Below, piece after piece: positions 25,905 to 34,004 of a stretch of 64,000 bases of DNA (within the stretch, counting starts at the first letter, position 1; the number at the start of each line of letters is the position of its first letter). A program made the translations under genes and the position numbers. The stretch is from Varibaculum timonense_A (GTDB lineage: Bacteria; Actinomycetota; Actinomycetes; Actinomycetales; Actinomycetaceae), in NCBI RefSeq assembly GCF_027694345.1, contig NZ_JAQEVU010000002.1, positions 214,506-278,505 on the forward strand, read 5' to 3'. Below the pieces are notes generated by a model. The model searched no databases. It saw only the letters and a list, made by a program, of their open reading frames with translations, and was not told where the DNA came from.

Positions 25905-25910
25905 TAGAAT
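25905..25910 (+). promoter_or_regulatory. -10 element of a leaderless promoter, ABC-F gene
   Basis: TAGAAT ends 6 nt before the GTG start; TTTAAC at 25882-25887 is a possible -35 at 17-nt spacing. Confidence 0.6.
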
Positions 25911-25916
25911 CGCGGG

Positions 25917-27581
25917 GTGATTAATGCGCAAGATATGGAAGTGCGGATCGGGCAGCGGCTCTTGGTCTCCCGCACCAATTTGCGGATTGATAAAGGGATG
26001 CGGATCGGTCTAGTGGGGCGCAATGGCGCTGGTAAAACCACTACTATGCGCCTAATCGCGGCGCTAGTTGCTCTCGGTAAACATCGCTCTAGCGGATCTC
26101 TTAGCGAGGACGAAGCCCAAGAATTAATCGATAATATCGATTTTCAAGGCAAAGTTACTTCCTCCGGGTCGGTAGGGTACTTGTCACAAGACCCGGCAGT
26201 GGGGGTGAAACAAAAGGACGGGATTTCCCGGATCATGGCGGTGCGGGATTTGGATCGCACTTTGCGGGCAATCGAGAACGCTCAAGAAAAAATGTCTACC
26301 ACCAGCGGGGAAACCCAGGCCAGGGCGATAGAAAGATACGCCCGGCTGGATGAAGAATTTACTCGCCTAGGAGGTTATGCCGCCCGCTCCGAGGCTATGC
26401 AGATCGCTCATAACTTAGGGCTTGACCAAGACGCACTAACTCAGCCACTCGCCACGCTTTCGGGAGGGCAGCGCCGCCGGGTAGAACTGGCGCGGGTACT
26501 GTTTTCCCAACCAGATGTACTGCTTTTAGATGAGCCCACCAACCACTTAGATCATGACTCCATTATTTGGCTCCGCGATTTTCTGCGCACCTATGCCGGC
26601 GGCTTTGTCATGGTTACCCACTCCACGGCGCTGCTACAAGACACTGTAAACCAGGTTTGGTATCTGGATGCCTCCCGGGCAGTGATCGACCAATACAAAC
26701 TGGGTTGGGATGCCTACCTGAAGCAACGCGCCCAAGATGAGGCGCGGCGGCGCCGCGAGCGCCAAAACGCCTTGGCGAAAGCACAGGCATTGCGCGAACA
26801 GGGCGAGAAAATGCGGGCTAAAGCCACTAAGGCAGTCGCGGCGCAACAAATGCTGCGCCGAGCCGAAGAACTAGTAAAAGAGGCCGGGAGCGAAACCAAG
26901 GCCGAAAAGGTTGCTCGCCTGCGTTTTCCTACTCCGCTAGCTTGCGGCAAAGTACCGCTGAATGCGCGCGGCCTCGCGAAATCTTATGGCAGCCTAGAGG
27001 TATTTTCCGGCCTAGATTTATCAATCGATCGCGGCAGCAAAGTGGTGGTTTTGGGGGAAAACGGAGCCGGTAAAACCACGTTGCTGCGCCTATTAAACGG
27101 GATTGAAGAACTAGATTCGGGGGAAGTTGTTCCCGGGCACGGCCTCAAACTGGGCTATTACGCCCAAGAACACGAAACCTTGGATCCGGCTCGCACGGTT
27201 TATGAAAATATGACCGCGGCGGCGCCCGACCTGGATGAAACCCATGTGCGTAACATTTTGGGACAGTTCCTATTTTCCGGGGAAGATGCTTTTAAGCCCG
27301 CTAGCGTGCTGTCGGGGGGAGAAAAAACCCGTCTCGCTTTAGCCACCCTGGTAGTAAGTGGCGCCAATGTGCTGCTGCTAGATGAACCTACCAATAACTT
27401 GGATCCGGCGTCTCGGGAAGAAATCTTGCACGCCCTCGACCAATACGAGGGGGCAGTGGTGCTGGTGACCCACGATCCGGGTGCCGTTGAGGCGCTCAAT
27501 CCGCAGCGGGTGTTGCTGCTGCCCGATGGGGATGAAGATTTATGGAGCGATGATTACCTGGATCTGGTGGAACTGACTTAG
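25917..27581 (+). CDS. ABC-F family ATPase
   Basis: 554-residue soluble protein with two ABC domains and no membrane helices. First domain: GRNGAGKTT, LSGGQRRRVELARVLF and LLLDEPTNHLD. Second domain: GENGAGKTT, LSGGEKTRLALATLVV and LLLDEPTNNLD. Between them (about 265-330) is a basic, Gln/Ala-rich linker like the P-site tRNA-interaction motif of ABC-F proteins. The family acts on ribosomes, in translation control or antibiotic protection. The N-terminus MINAQDMEVRIGQRLLV fits actinobacterial housekeeping members, supporting the leaderless GTG start. A resistance role cannot be inferred. Confidence 0.92.
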   Translation: MINAQDMEVRIGQRLLVSRTNLRIDKGMRIGLVGRNGAGKTTTMRLIAALVALGKHRSSGSLSEDEAQELIDNIDFQGKVTSSGSVGYLSQDPAVGVKQKDGISRIMAVRDLDRTLRAIENAQEKMSTTSGETQARAIERYARLDEEFTRLGGYAARSEAMQIAHNLGLDQDALTQPLATLSGGQRRRVELARVLFSQPDVLLLDEPTNHLDHDSIIWLRDFLRTYAGGFVMVTHSTALLQDTVNQVWYLDASRAVIDQYKLGWDAYLKQRAQDEARRRRERQNALAKAQALREQGEKMRAKATKAVAAQQMLRRAEELVKEAGSETKAEKVARLRFPTPLACGKVPLNARGLAKSYGSLEVFSGLDLSIDRGSKVVVLGENGAGKTTLLRLLNGIEELDSGEVVPGHGLKLGYYAQEHETLDPARTVYENMTAAAPDLDETHVRNILGQFLFSGEDAFKPASVLSGGEKTRLALATLVVSGANVLLLDEPTNNLDPASREEILHALDQYEGAVVLVTHDPGAVEALNPQRVLLLPDGDEDLWSDDYLDLVELT

Positions 27582-27634
27582 CTAGCAGCCGGCCTTACTC
27601 GTAATCTTGCTGGGGCTAGTGGGTAATTCGGGGA

Positions 27635-27862
27635 CTAATCCAAAGTTGCCGTCTCGATCTCGCTAAAGGGAACTACCTTGGTGGGAAAAGAGCGATACGC
27701 CAGATATTGCCGCAAAAAATCAGCGTGTTCATCGCAAGTCAGCCAGGTTTTATGTACGGGGCGGGGAATCTTGGGGTTGCGCCACAATACCGCTTTGGTT
27801 GCCGGGTTTTCGCACCGGCGGGCTGAACAGATATTGTCTTCTGGTCCTTTAGCTAAAGCCAT
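27635..27862 (-). CDS. small zinc-binding-like protein, unknown function
   Basis: 75-residue protein with C-x4-C (CSARRC) and C-x2-H (CDEH) about 30 residues apart, a likely zinc site. The ATG has a strong AAGGAGG upstream. It is convergent with the ABC-F gene and divergent from the SixA-like gene. I recognise it only as a short actinobacterial conserved protein. Confidence 0.7.
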   Translation of the reverse strand: MALAKGPEDNICSARRCENPATKAVLWRNPKIPRPVHKTWLTCDEHADFLRQYLAYRSFPTKVVPFSEIETATLD

Positions 27863-27901
27863 GTTCCTCCTTGTCCTTAGTTTTCATTCTAGAGGCTTAG
27901 C

Positions 27902-27907
27902 TAGGAT
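27902..27907 (+). promoter_or_regulatory. -10 element of a leaderless promoter, SixA-like gene
   Basis: TAGGAT ends 6 nt before the ATG at 27914; no Shine-Dalgarno site is present. Confidence 0.55.
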
Positions 27908-27913
27908 GGAAGT

Positions 27914-28402
27914 ATGAGCTACAAATTAACCCTGGTACGACACGCGCAGGCTGGTTACGGCCACGGCGACCACTCTCGTCCTTTAACCCCGGCTGGGGTG
28001 CGGCAGGCGCGAGAGCTGGGGACGTTATTGGTTAAAGAGGGCGTTGAAGCCGAGCTGATATTGCATTCTACGGCGACTCGCGCCACTCAAACTGCGAGGC
28101 AGCTGGGACAATTCTACCAAGGCGTTCAACTACTGGCAGAGGACGAGCTTTACCATTGCTCCCCGGAGCGGCTGCTGCGCCTAGTGGAAGAGTATGGACC
28201 GACAGGCGGTAAAACCATTTTGGTAGTGGGACATGAACCGATTATCTCGATGACTGCCCAACTGTTAACCCCAGACAACGCCAGCGTTCCCTATGGAGTA
28301 TCCACCGCTACCGCTATTGCATTTCACGTTCGCTCCTTTAATAATCTTGGCTCTGGTAGCGGGCAGATAACCGGGGTTTTCCACGCCCCGCTGCGCCAAT
28401 AG
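27914..28402 (+). CDS. sixA: SixA-like histidine phosphatase
   Basis: 162-residue histidine-phosphatase-superfamily protein. The catalytic motif is LVRHAQAG (residues about 6-13) and the second histidine is in VVGHEPIISM (about 112). The short length and sequence fit SixA phosphohistidine phosphatases; the protein target is unknown. The start is fixed by the leaderless-type promoter. Confidence 0.85.
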   Translation: MSYKLTLVRHAQAGYGHGDHSRPLTPAGVRQARELGTLLVKEGVEAELILHSTATRATQTARQLGQFYQGVQLLAEDELYHCSPERLLRLVEEYGPTGGKTILVVGHEPIISMTAQLLTPDNASVPYGVSTATAIAFHVRSFNNLGSGSGQITGVFHAPLRQ

Positions 28403-28608
28403 TCTTGGGTTTAATTGGGAAGTATTAGAGAATTGAAGAAATTATTTAGCAGTTAGAGGTGCTGAAAGCGGTACAGAGGACTTGAAAGAAGCGTCTTCAG
28501 TACTGGAATAAATTTCTGTATCAAAATTCAGTCAAGCCTAAAATTTGCTAGTTGTCCGGGTTTTACAGGAAAATAATTCTGAGTTTTCTATCTAAAGGAT
28601 GAATAATA
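28403..28608. other. intergenic leader of the small membrane-protein gene
   Basis: An AT-rich 206-nt gap. No hairpin with a T tract, tRNA or convincing open frame is visible. Confidence 0.4.
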
Positions 28609-28974
28609 ATGAGTCAATTTAACCCCAATCCCAATCCAAATAATAGCTCTAATCCCTACCCGCCAAGCTCGCCGACGCAGCCTCAGGTGGGGCAGCAACC
28701 TAGCTACGGGCAGCCCCTGCCACAAGCTCCTATACAGGGTTATCAAAGTGGGGGAGTAGCAAGTCCGAATGCCGAAGACACCGGTAGTTTCGGCTGGGCA
28801 GTTCTGGGGTTCTTTATTCCCATTGCAGGGTTGGTTCTTTGGTTGGTGTGGAAAAATACCAAGCCTAAGACGGCAACCCAATGCCGTAACGGTTTTATCG
28901 CTGGTCTGGTTCTAACCGTAGCTTTCTATATTTTCAGTTTTGCAATTATCGGCTCTTTGAGCAGTGGTATCTAA
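28609..28974 (+). CDS. small membrane protein with Pro/Asn-rich head (DUF4190-like)
   Basis: 121 residues. The first 60 are rich in Pro, Asn, Gln and Ser and probably disordered in the cytosol. Two membrane helices follow (about 63-82 GWAVLGFFIPIAGLVLWLVW and 97-116). The layout resembles DUF4190-type proteins. The ATG follows AAAGGATG. It is monocistronic, closed by the strong terminator at 29055-29096. Function unknown. Confidence 0.72.
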   Translation: MSQFNPNPNPNNSSNPYPPSSPTQPQVGQQPSYGQPLPQAPIQGYQSGGVASPNAEDTGSFGWAVLGFFIPIAGLVLWLVWKNTKPKTATQCRNGFIAGLVLTVAFYIFSFAIIGSLSSGI

Positions 28975-29054
28975 GCTAAAAATCGGCTAACTATCTGGCA
29001 AGAAAACGGGCAATAGCCTGGGTATTATCCCTAAAATCTGGTAGACCAATCAAA

Positions 29055-29096
29055 AATGGGTGGGGCAGATATGAAACCATATCTGCCCCACCCATT
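29055..29096. terminator. bidirectional terminator hairpin, small membrane protein / glgC
   Basis: Perfect 18-bp stem with a GAAACC loop between convergent genes; A/T bases flank both sides. Confidence 0.85.
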
Positions 29097-29119
29097 AGCT
29101 ATTGCTAGCGTTAAATGGG

Positions 29120-30355
29120 CTATTCGTTTACCACTGTTCCCTTGGGGACTACCGTGATTCCGCCCTCGGAAACGATAAAGCCCCGCTCGCGGTCTCTATC
29201 GTGATCGACACCGATTTGTACCCCGGATCCGACTCGGACATTCTTATCTAAAATAGCATTGTGAATCACTGCGGAGCGTTCAATATCTACCCCATGCATT
29301 AGTACCGAACCATCAACATGTGAGTAGGAATGTAAATGCACCATCGGGGAAAGCATGGAACGCTCCACCAGAGCACCCGAAATAATAACCCCAGGGGACA
29401 CAATAGAGTCTAGAGCCTCACCGCGCCGACTCGCATCATTAAAAGTGCTTTTAGCGGGAGGTAACCAGGCATCTAGTTTGGTAAAAGTTGGCCATTCATA
29501 GTTGTAGAGGTTAAAAACTGGCGACACCGAGAGTAAATCTTGGTGAGCATCATAAAAGGCATCAATCGTACCCACATCCCGCCAGTAATCGCGGTCGCGG
29601 TCGGTCGCACCTGGAACCTGGTTCTTAATGAAGTCATAGCAATTAACCCCGCCATGCTCGACGAAATAGGGAACTATATCTCCACCCATGTCGTGTTTGG
29701 ATTCTTCGTTTTGCGCATCCGCTTGCAGCGCGGCTACTAAATCTTTAGTAGTGAAAACATAATTCCCCATAGAGGCCAAGAACTTAGTTGGGTCATCCGG
29801 CAGTCCTTCGCAGGTATCTGGCTTTTCTAGGAAACGCCTAACCGTGCCACCGTCCTGGTCTATTACCCCGAAACTGCTTGACAGTTCGATTGGCTGACGG
29901 ATACCAGCCACCGTGCAGGGTAAACCAGATTTAATATGATCATCTACCATTTGGGAAAAATCCATCCGATAGATGTTATCGGCACCGATAATAACCAGGT
30001 ATTTCGGATCTTCATCGCGAACGATGTTGAGAGACTGATAAACAGCGTCTGCACTGCCCAAATACCAGTGTTTTCCCCGCCTTTGCTGGGCTGGAACCGG
30101 GGCTATATAGTTGCTGAGCAAATCCGACATTCTCCAGGTGGTCGCCAAGTGGCGGTCTAAAGAATGGGATTTATATTGAGTTAGGACTACCGAGCGTAAA
30201 TACCCCGAATTGACCACATTGGAAAGGGCAAAATCGATGAGACGATAGATTCCCCCAAAAGGAACCGCGGGTTTCGCGCGATCTAAGGTTAGTGGCATCA
30301 GTCTTTTACCTTCGCCACCGGCTAGAATCATGACCAGTACATTGTTCTTACGCAT
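29120..30355 (-). CDS. glgC: glucose-1-phosphate adenylyltransferase
   Basis: About 411 residues. Makes ADP-glucose from glucose 1-phosphate and ATP for glycogen or maltose-1-phosphate synthesis. The nucleotide-binding motif ILAGGEGKRLMPLT is at the N-terminus, GSADAVYQSL near residue 105 and a left-handed beta-helix domain after about 290. I set the start at ATG 30355, which follows TATCCT by 6 nt and gives the usual short N-terminus; a GTG 18 nt upstream is also open. It is divergent from glgA. Confidence 0.95.
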   Translation of the reverse strand: MRKNNVLVMILAGGEGKRLMPLTLDRAKPAVPFGGIYRLIDFALSNVVNSGYLRSVVLTQYKSHSLDRHLATTWRMSDLLSNYIAPVPAQQRRGKHWYLGSADAVYQSLNIVRDEDPKYLVIIGADNIYRMDFSQMVDDHIKSGLPCTVAGIRQPIELSSSFGVIDQDGGTVRRFLEKPDTCEGLPDDPTKFLASMGNYVFTTKDLVAALQADAQNEESKHDMGGDIVPYFVEHGGVNCYDFIKNQVPGATDRDRDYWRDVGTIDAFYDAHQDLLSVSPVFNLYNYEWPTFTKLDAWLPPAKSTFNDASRRGEALDSIVSPGVIISGALVERSMLSPMVHLHSYSHVDGSVLMHGVDIERSAVIHNAILDKNVRVGSGVQIGVDHDRDRERGFIVSEGGITVVPKGTVVNE

Positions 30356-30361
30356 ATTTTT

Positions 30362-30367
30362 AGGATA
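30362..30367 (-). promoter_or_regulatory. -10 element of a leaderless promoter, glgC
   Basis: TATCCT on the minus strand, 6 nt before the ATG at 30355; this supports the shorter start. Confidence 0.5.
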
Positions 30368-30486
30368 GGACACATTATTTCTTTTGGGGGCTGGTTTGGA
30401 ATCAACACTTCGTTCCCGCCCCTGTAAATGTTGATTCTATTAGTCTAGTAAATAGCTCTTAAATCGTTTTTTAGAAAGGCGTTCCC

Positions 30487-31692
30487 ATGCGTGTCGATTT
30501 GCTAAGTCGCGAGTATCCCCCTCATGTCTATGGAGGGGCTGGTGTTCACGTTACTGAGCTAGCGAAAGTGCTAGCTGAACGAATCGAAGTGGGGGTGCAT
30601 TGTTTTGAGGGAGCGCGTCCGGCAGATGAGCAGAAAATAATAGTTAAAGGATACGAGTATTGCTCCGAGCAAGAGGGCGCTAATCCGGCGCTTAGAACCT
30701 TGGGGATTGATTTGCAGATGGCGCAGCATTGCGACCAGGCTGACCTGGTGCATTCCCATACCTGGTATGCCAATATGGCTGGTCATTGGGCAAAAAATCT
30801 CTATGAAATCCCGCATGTGGTGACCGCTCATTCCTTAGAGCCGCTGCGTCCTTGGAAACGGGAACAATTAGGGGGCGGCTATAACCTCTCCTCCTGGGCA
30901 GAAAAGACTGCCTATCTGGCGGCGGATGCGGTAATCGGGGTTTCTCATGGGATGAAGGATGATATTTTGCGCTCCTACCCGCAGATAGACCCCGATAAGG
31001 TGCATGTAATCCATAATGGACTGGATTTGGCGGACTGGCAGTTGCCGAGTGATTCTCAGCTGGTTTCCCACACCCTAACTAAATACGGCATCGACCCGGA
31101 TTTACCTACTGTGGTATTTGTAGGTCGGATAACCAGACAAAAGGGGCTACCTCACTTTTTACAGGCAGTGAAACAGATTCCGGCTAGCACCCAAGTAGTG
31201 CTTTGCGCGGGTGCGCCGGATACTAAAGAGATAGAAAAAGAGGTGCGGCAGCTGGTAGACCAGCTTAGTGGGCAACGTTCGGGGATAGTGTGGATTGAAA
31301 ACATGATGCCACACGATGATTTGGTACATATTTTGTCCTCCGCGGATGTTTTCGTCACCCCTTCGATTTACGAGCCAATGGGGATTGTCAATTTAGAGGC
31401 CGCCGCCATGGAACTTCCGGTAGTGGGAACCGCTACCGGGGGGATTCCGGATTGTATTGCCGAGGGCGAGACCGGATATTTAGTGCCTATTGACCAGCTA
31501 ACTGATGGCAGCGGTACTCCCACTAATCCCGCTAAGTTCCACCGAGATATGGCCGAGAGAATCACAGATTTGATTGAGCACCCAGATCGGGCAAAACAAA
31601 TGGGTAAAGCGGGACGGCTTCGAGTAGAGCAGAAGTTTTCTTGGCAATCGGTAGCCGATAAAACCGTAGCGCTTTATCGTTCGCTTTTGTAG
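30487..31692 (+). CDS. glgA: GT4-type glycogen synthase / maltose-1-phosphate synthase
   Basis: 401-residue GT4 glycosyltransferase using ADP-glucose. GGAGVHVTELAKVL marks the N-terminal domain; FVGRITRQKG (about 204) and PSIYEPMGIVNLEAA (about 291, the E-x7-E motif) mark the C-terminal domain. Actinobacterial enzymes of this type (mycobacterial GlgM) make alpha-maltose 1-phosphate for the GlgE route, so that reaction is at least as likely as chain elongation. The ATG has AGAAAGG upstream. Divergent glgC supplies its substrate. Confidence 0.93.
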   Translation: MRVDLLSREYPPHVYGGAGVHVTELAKVLAERIEVGVHCFEGARPADEQKIIVKGYEYCSEQEGANPALRTLGIDLQMAQHCDQADLVHSHTWYANMAGHWAKNLYEIPHVVTAHSLEPLRPWKREQLGGGYNLSSWAEKTAYLAADAVIGVSHGMKDDILRSYPQIDPDKVHVIHNGLDLADWQLPSDSQLVSHTLTKYGIDPDLPTVVFVGRITRQKGLPHFLQAVKQIPASTQVVLCAGAPDTKEIEKEVRQLVDQLSGQRSGIVWIENMMPHDDLVHILSSADVFVTPSIYEPMGIVNLEAAAMELPVVGTATGGIPDCIAEGETGYLVPIDQLTDGSGTPTNPAKFHRDMAERITDLIEHPDRAKQMGKAGRLRVEQKFSWQSVADKTVALYRSLL

Positions 31693-31718
31693 TTTTCAGC
31701 TGCGGGACGGTTTTAAGT

Positions 31719-31749
31719 AGGGCGAGCCTTTGGGGAAGCTGCTCGCCCT
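31719..31749 (+). terminator. hairpin after glgA
   Basis: 9-bp arms AGGGCGAGC / GCTCGCCCT around a 13-nt loop, with no T tract. A plausible weak terminator. Confidence 0.4.
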
Positions 31750-31776
31750 TGCCCCTGAATTACTTCCTCCAATAGT

Positions 31777-31782
31777 TAAGAT
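31777..31782 (+). promoter_or_regulatory. -10 element of a leaderless promoter, ABC ATPase gene
   Basis: TAAGAT ends 6 nt before the ATG at 31789; no ribosome site is present. Confidence 0.5.
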
Positions 31783-31788
31783 TAGGTT

Positions 31789-32577
31789 ATGGATACTCTG
31801 CTGCGATTAAAACACGTGAATTTTATGCGTGGGGGAAATCAGATACTTGATGATGTTTCCTTTCAGACTGAAGAGGGCGAAAACTGGGTAATCCTAGGCC
31901 CTAATGGGGCGGGCAAAACCTCTTTGGTTTCTATTTTGGCAGCTCGTAACTATCCCTCGCGGGGGACAGCAAAAATCTTGGGGCATCCCTTAGGTAACGT
32001 GCCGGTACAAGAGTTACATGAACGGGTAGGGTATTGCTCTTCTGATGTTTTGCGTCTGATTCCCGGACAACAAACGGTAAAGGCACTGATTCTATCGGCT
32101 GCTTACGGCACTATAGTCCGGGGACGCAATCACGATTTCGAGGACATTGATTATCAGCGCCGCGCTAATTTGATGGAACTATTTGGAGTAGATAATCTCC
32201 AAGATCGCTGTCTATCTACTCTTTCTGATGGGGAAAGAGGGCGGGTTTTGATTGCTCGGGCTTTGATGGCAGACCCAGAAATCTTGATATTAGATGAACC
32301 GGTAGCTGGAGTTGATTTACAGGCTCGCGAGCTTTTGCTATGCGCCCTAGATGAACTCAGTTCCGATCCAAAATCTCCCCAAATTGTGATGGTCACGCAT
32401 CATTTAGAGGAAATCCCAGCTTCTTTTAACCGGGCAGCCCTGATGAAAGCGGGAAGAATCATCGATTCGGGTGCAATAGATGAGGTGCTGACCAGTGAGC
32501 AGCTTTCTAAAGCATTCTCCTTGCCTTTAAAATGTGGACGTGGAGATAATAACCGCTGGTGGGCGCACGCTCGGTGA
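31789..32577 (+). CDS. stand-alone ABC transporter ATPase
   Basis: 262-residue single ABC domain: Walker A GPNGAGKTS (about 37), a degenerate signature LSDGERGRVLIARAL (about 145) and Walker B ILILDEPVAGVD (about 166), with the switch histidine in MVTHHLEE. No permease or binding-protein gene lies alongside, so the partner is unknown. It resembles ModF-like or solitary actinobacterial ATPases. glnA follows 78 nt later with its own ribosome site. Confidence 0.85.
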   Translation: MDTLLRLKHVNFMRGGNQILDDVSFQTEEGENWVILGPNGAGKTSLVSILAARNYPSRGTAKILGHPLGNVPVQELHERVGYCSSDVLRLIPGQQTVKALILSAAYGTIVRGRNHDFEDIDYQRRANLMELFGVDNLQDRCLSTLSDGERGRVLIARALMADPEILILDEPVAGVDLQARELLLCALDELSSDPKSPQIVMVTHHLEEIPASFNRAALMKAGRIIDSGAIDEVLTSEQLSKAFSLPLKCGRGDNNRWWAHAR

Positions 32578-32655
32578 AGAGATAATCACAGTGTCAAATA
32601 TAAAAATCCAGCCGGAAATAAACCTAGTAAATAGCAAACGAAAAGGTTAAAAATA

Positions 32656-33993
32656 ATGGATTCAGCACAAGAGGATGTATTACAAAAAATTGCTGAACTT
32701 GGCGTAAAGTTCATACGCCTGTGGTTTACCGATGTGTCTGGCTCGTTAAAATCGGTAGCGATTGATCCGGCAGAACTTGAGGATGCCTTTATAGAGGGTA
32801 TCGGGTTCGATGGTTCCGCTATCGAGGGATTTACCCGGGTTTACGAATCTGATATGTTGCTACGCCCTGATGCCTCTACCTTCCAAATCTTGCCTTGGCG
32901 CGGGGACGATGGTGAAGTCGGAAGAATGTTTTGCGATGTTTATACCCCTGATTTGCGCCCTGCTCGCTCAGATCCGCGCCGGGTATTAGAACGCCAACTT
33001 GAGCGCGCCGCCGATTTGGGATTTACCTTTCGCATTCACCCGGAAATAGAGTTTTACCTGTTTAAACCGCTCACTTCGTTAGATGAGCCCCTGCGTCCTA
33101 TCGATAATGCCTCCTATTTTGATCATGTACCAAACGGCGGGGATAACTCGTTTAGGCGGCGGGCAGTGGCGATGCTGGAAGAAATGGGGATTTCGGTCGA
33201 GTTTTCCCATCATGAAAACGGTCCGGGACAAAACGAAATTGACTTGCGTGCCTGTGATGCGCTCACCGGTTCCGATAACATCATGACTTTTAGGATTCTG
33301 ATTGAAGAAATCGCGATGCAAGAAAACCTGCTGGCTACCTTTATGCCAAAGCCGATGGCTGGTCAGGCGGGCAGTGGAATGCATATCCATATGTCTTTAT
33401 TCGAGGGCGAAGAAAACGCTTTTTATAACGCGGGCAGCGATATTTATCAGCTTTCCGATACTGGGCAAGCCTTTACGGCCGGTTTGCTTGCTCATGCTCG
33501 CGAGTACTCGGGGATAGTGAATCAACACGTTAATTCCTATAAGCGTTTGTGGGGAGGATCAGAGGCGCCCTCCTATATCTGTTGGGGGCATAATAACCGT
33601 TCAGCCCTGGTGCGCGTGCCCCTATATAAACCTGAAAAGGCTGGTGATGCCCGTATCGAGTATCGCGCAACCGATCCGGCCGCTAACCCTTATTTGGCTT
33701 GTGCCTGTCTGCTAGCTGCCGGGTTAGACGGGATTGAAAAAGAGATGAAGCTTCCTTTAGAAGCAGAAGATGATGTGTGGCGGCTTTCGGACGCGGAACG
33801 ACGCGCCCAGGGAATCCCGGCTTTGCCTTTAACTTTAGAGGAAGCCATCGGGGAACTGCGTCAATCTGAGTTTATGGCGAAGGTACTGGGGGAGGAAGTT
33901 TACGCGTATGTACTGCGAAATAAAGAGCGGGAATGGCGTGAATACTCGGCGCAGATAACTCGCGGAGAGTTGGCAAAGTTCTTGCGGGTGTAA
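32656..33993 (+). CDS. glnA: glutamine synthetase, GlnA2 type
   Basis: 445-residue type I glutamine synthetase family protein. GIGFDGSAIEGF, HPEIEFYLF, NGPGQNEIDL, and MPKPMAGQAGSGMHIHMSL give metal and ATP sites. The Tyr that GlnE adenylylates in GlnA1 (NLYDLPPEE context) is replaced by Trp375 in DDVWRLSDAERR, as I recall for mycobacterial GlnA2. It probably works without that switch. Related GlnA2 proteins may instead use polyamines or D-amino acids, so the substrate is not certain. The ATG has AAAAGG upstream; glnE follows 11 nt later. Confidence 0.92.
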   Translation: MDSAQEDVLQKIAELGVKFIRLWFTDVSGSLKSVAIDPAELEDAFIEGIGFDGSAIEGFTRVYESDMLLRPDASTFQILPWRGDDGEVGRMFCDVYTPDLRPARSDPRRVLERQLERAADLGFTFRIHPEIEFYLFKPLTSLDEPLRPIDNASYFDHVPNGGDNSFRRRAVAMLEEMGISVEFSHHENGPGQNEIDLRACDALTGSDNIMTFRILIEEIAMQENLLATFMPKPMAGQAGSGMHIHMSLFEGEENAFYNAGSDIYQLSDTGQAFTAGLLAHAREYSGIVNQHVNSYKRLWGGSEAPSYICWGHNNRSALVRVPLYKPEKAGDARIEYRATDPAANPYLACACLLAAGLDGIEKEMKLPLEAEDDVWRLSDAERRAQGIPALPLTLEEAIGELRQSEFMAKVLGEEVYAYVLRNKEREWREYSAQITRGELAKFLRV

Positions 33994-34004
33994 AGCGGGC
34001 AGGC

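Noticed and set aside
25917..27581. ABC-F protein as an antibiotic resistance determinant
   Set aside because: Its N-terminus and linker fit housekeeping actinobacterial members, and nothing in the context suggests acquired resistance.
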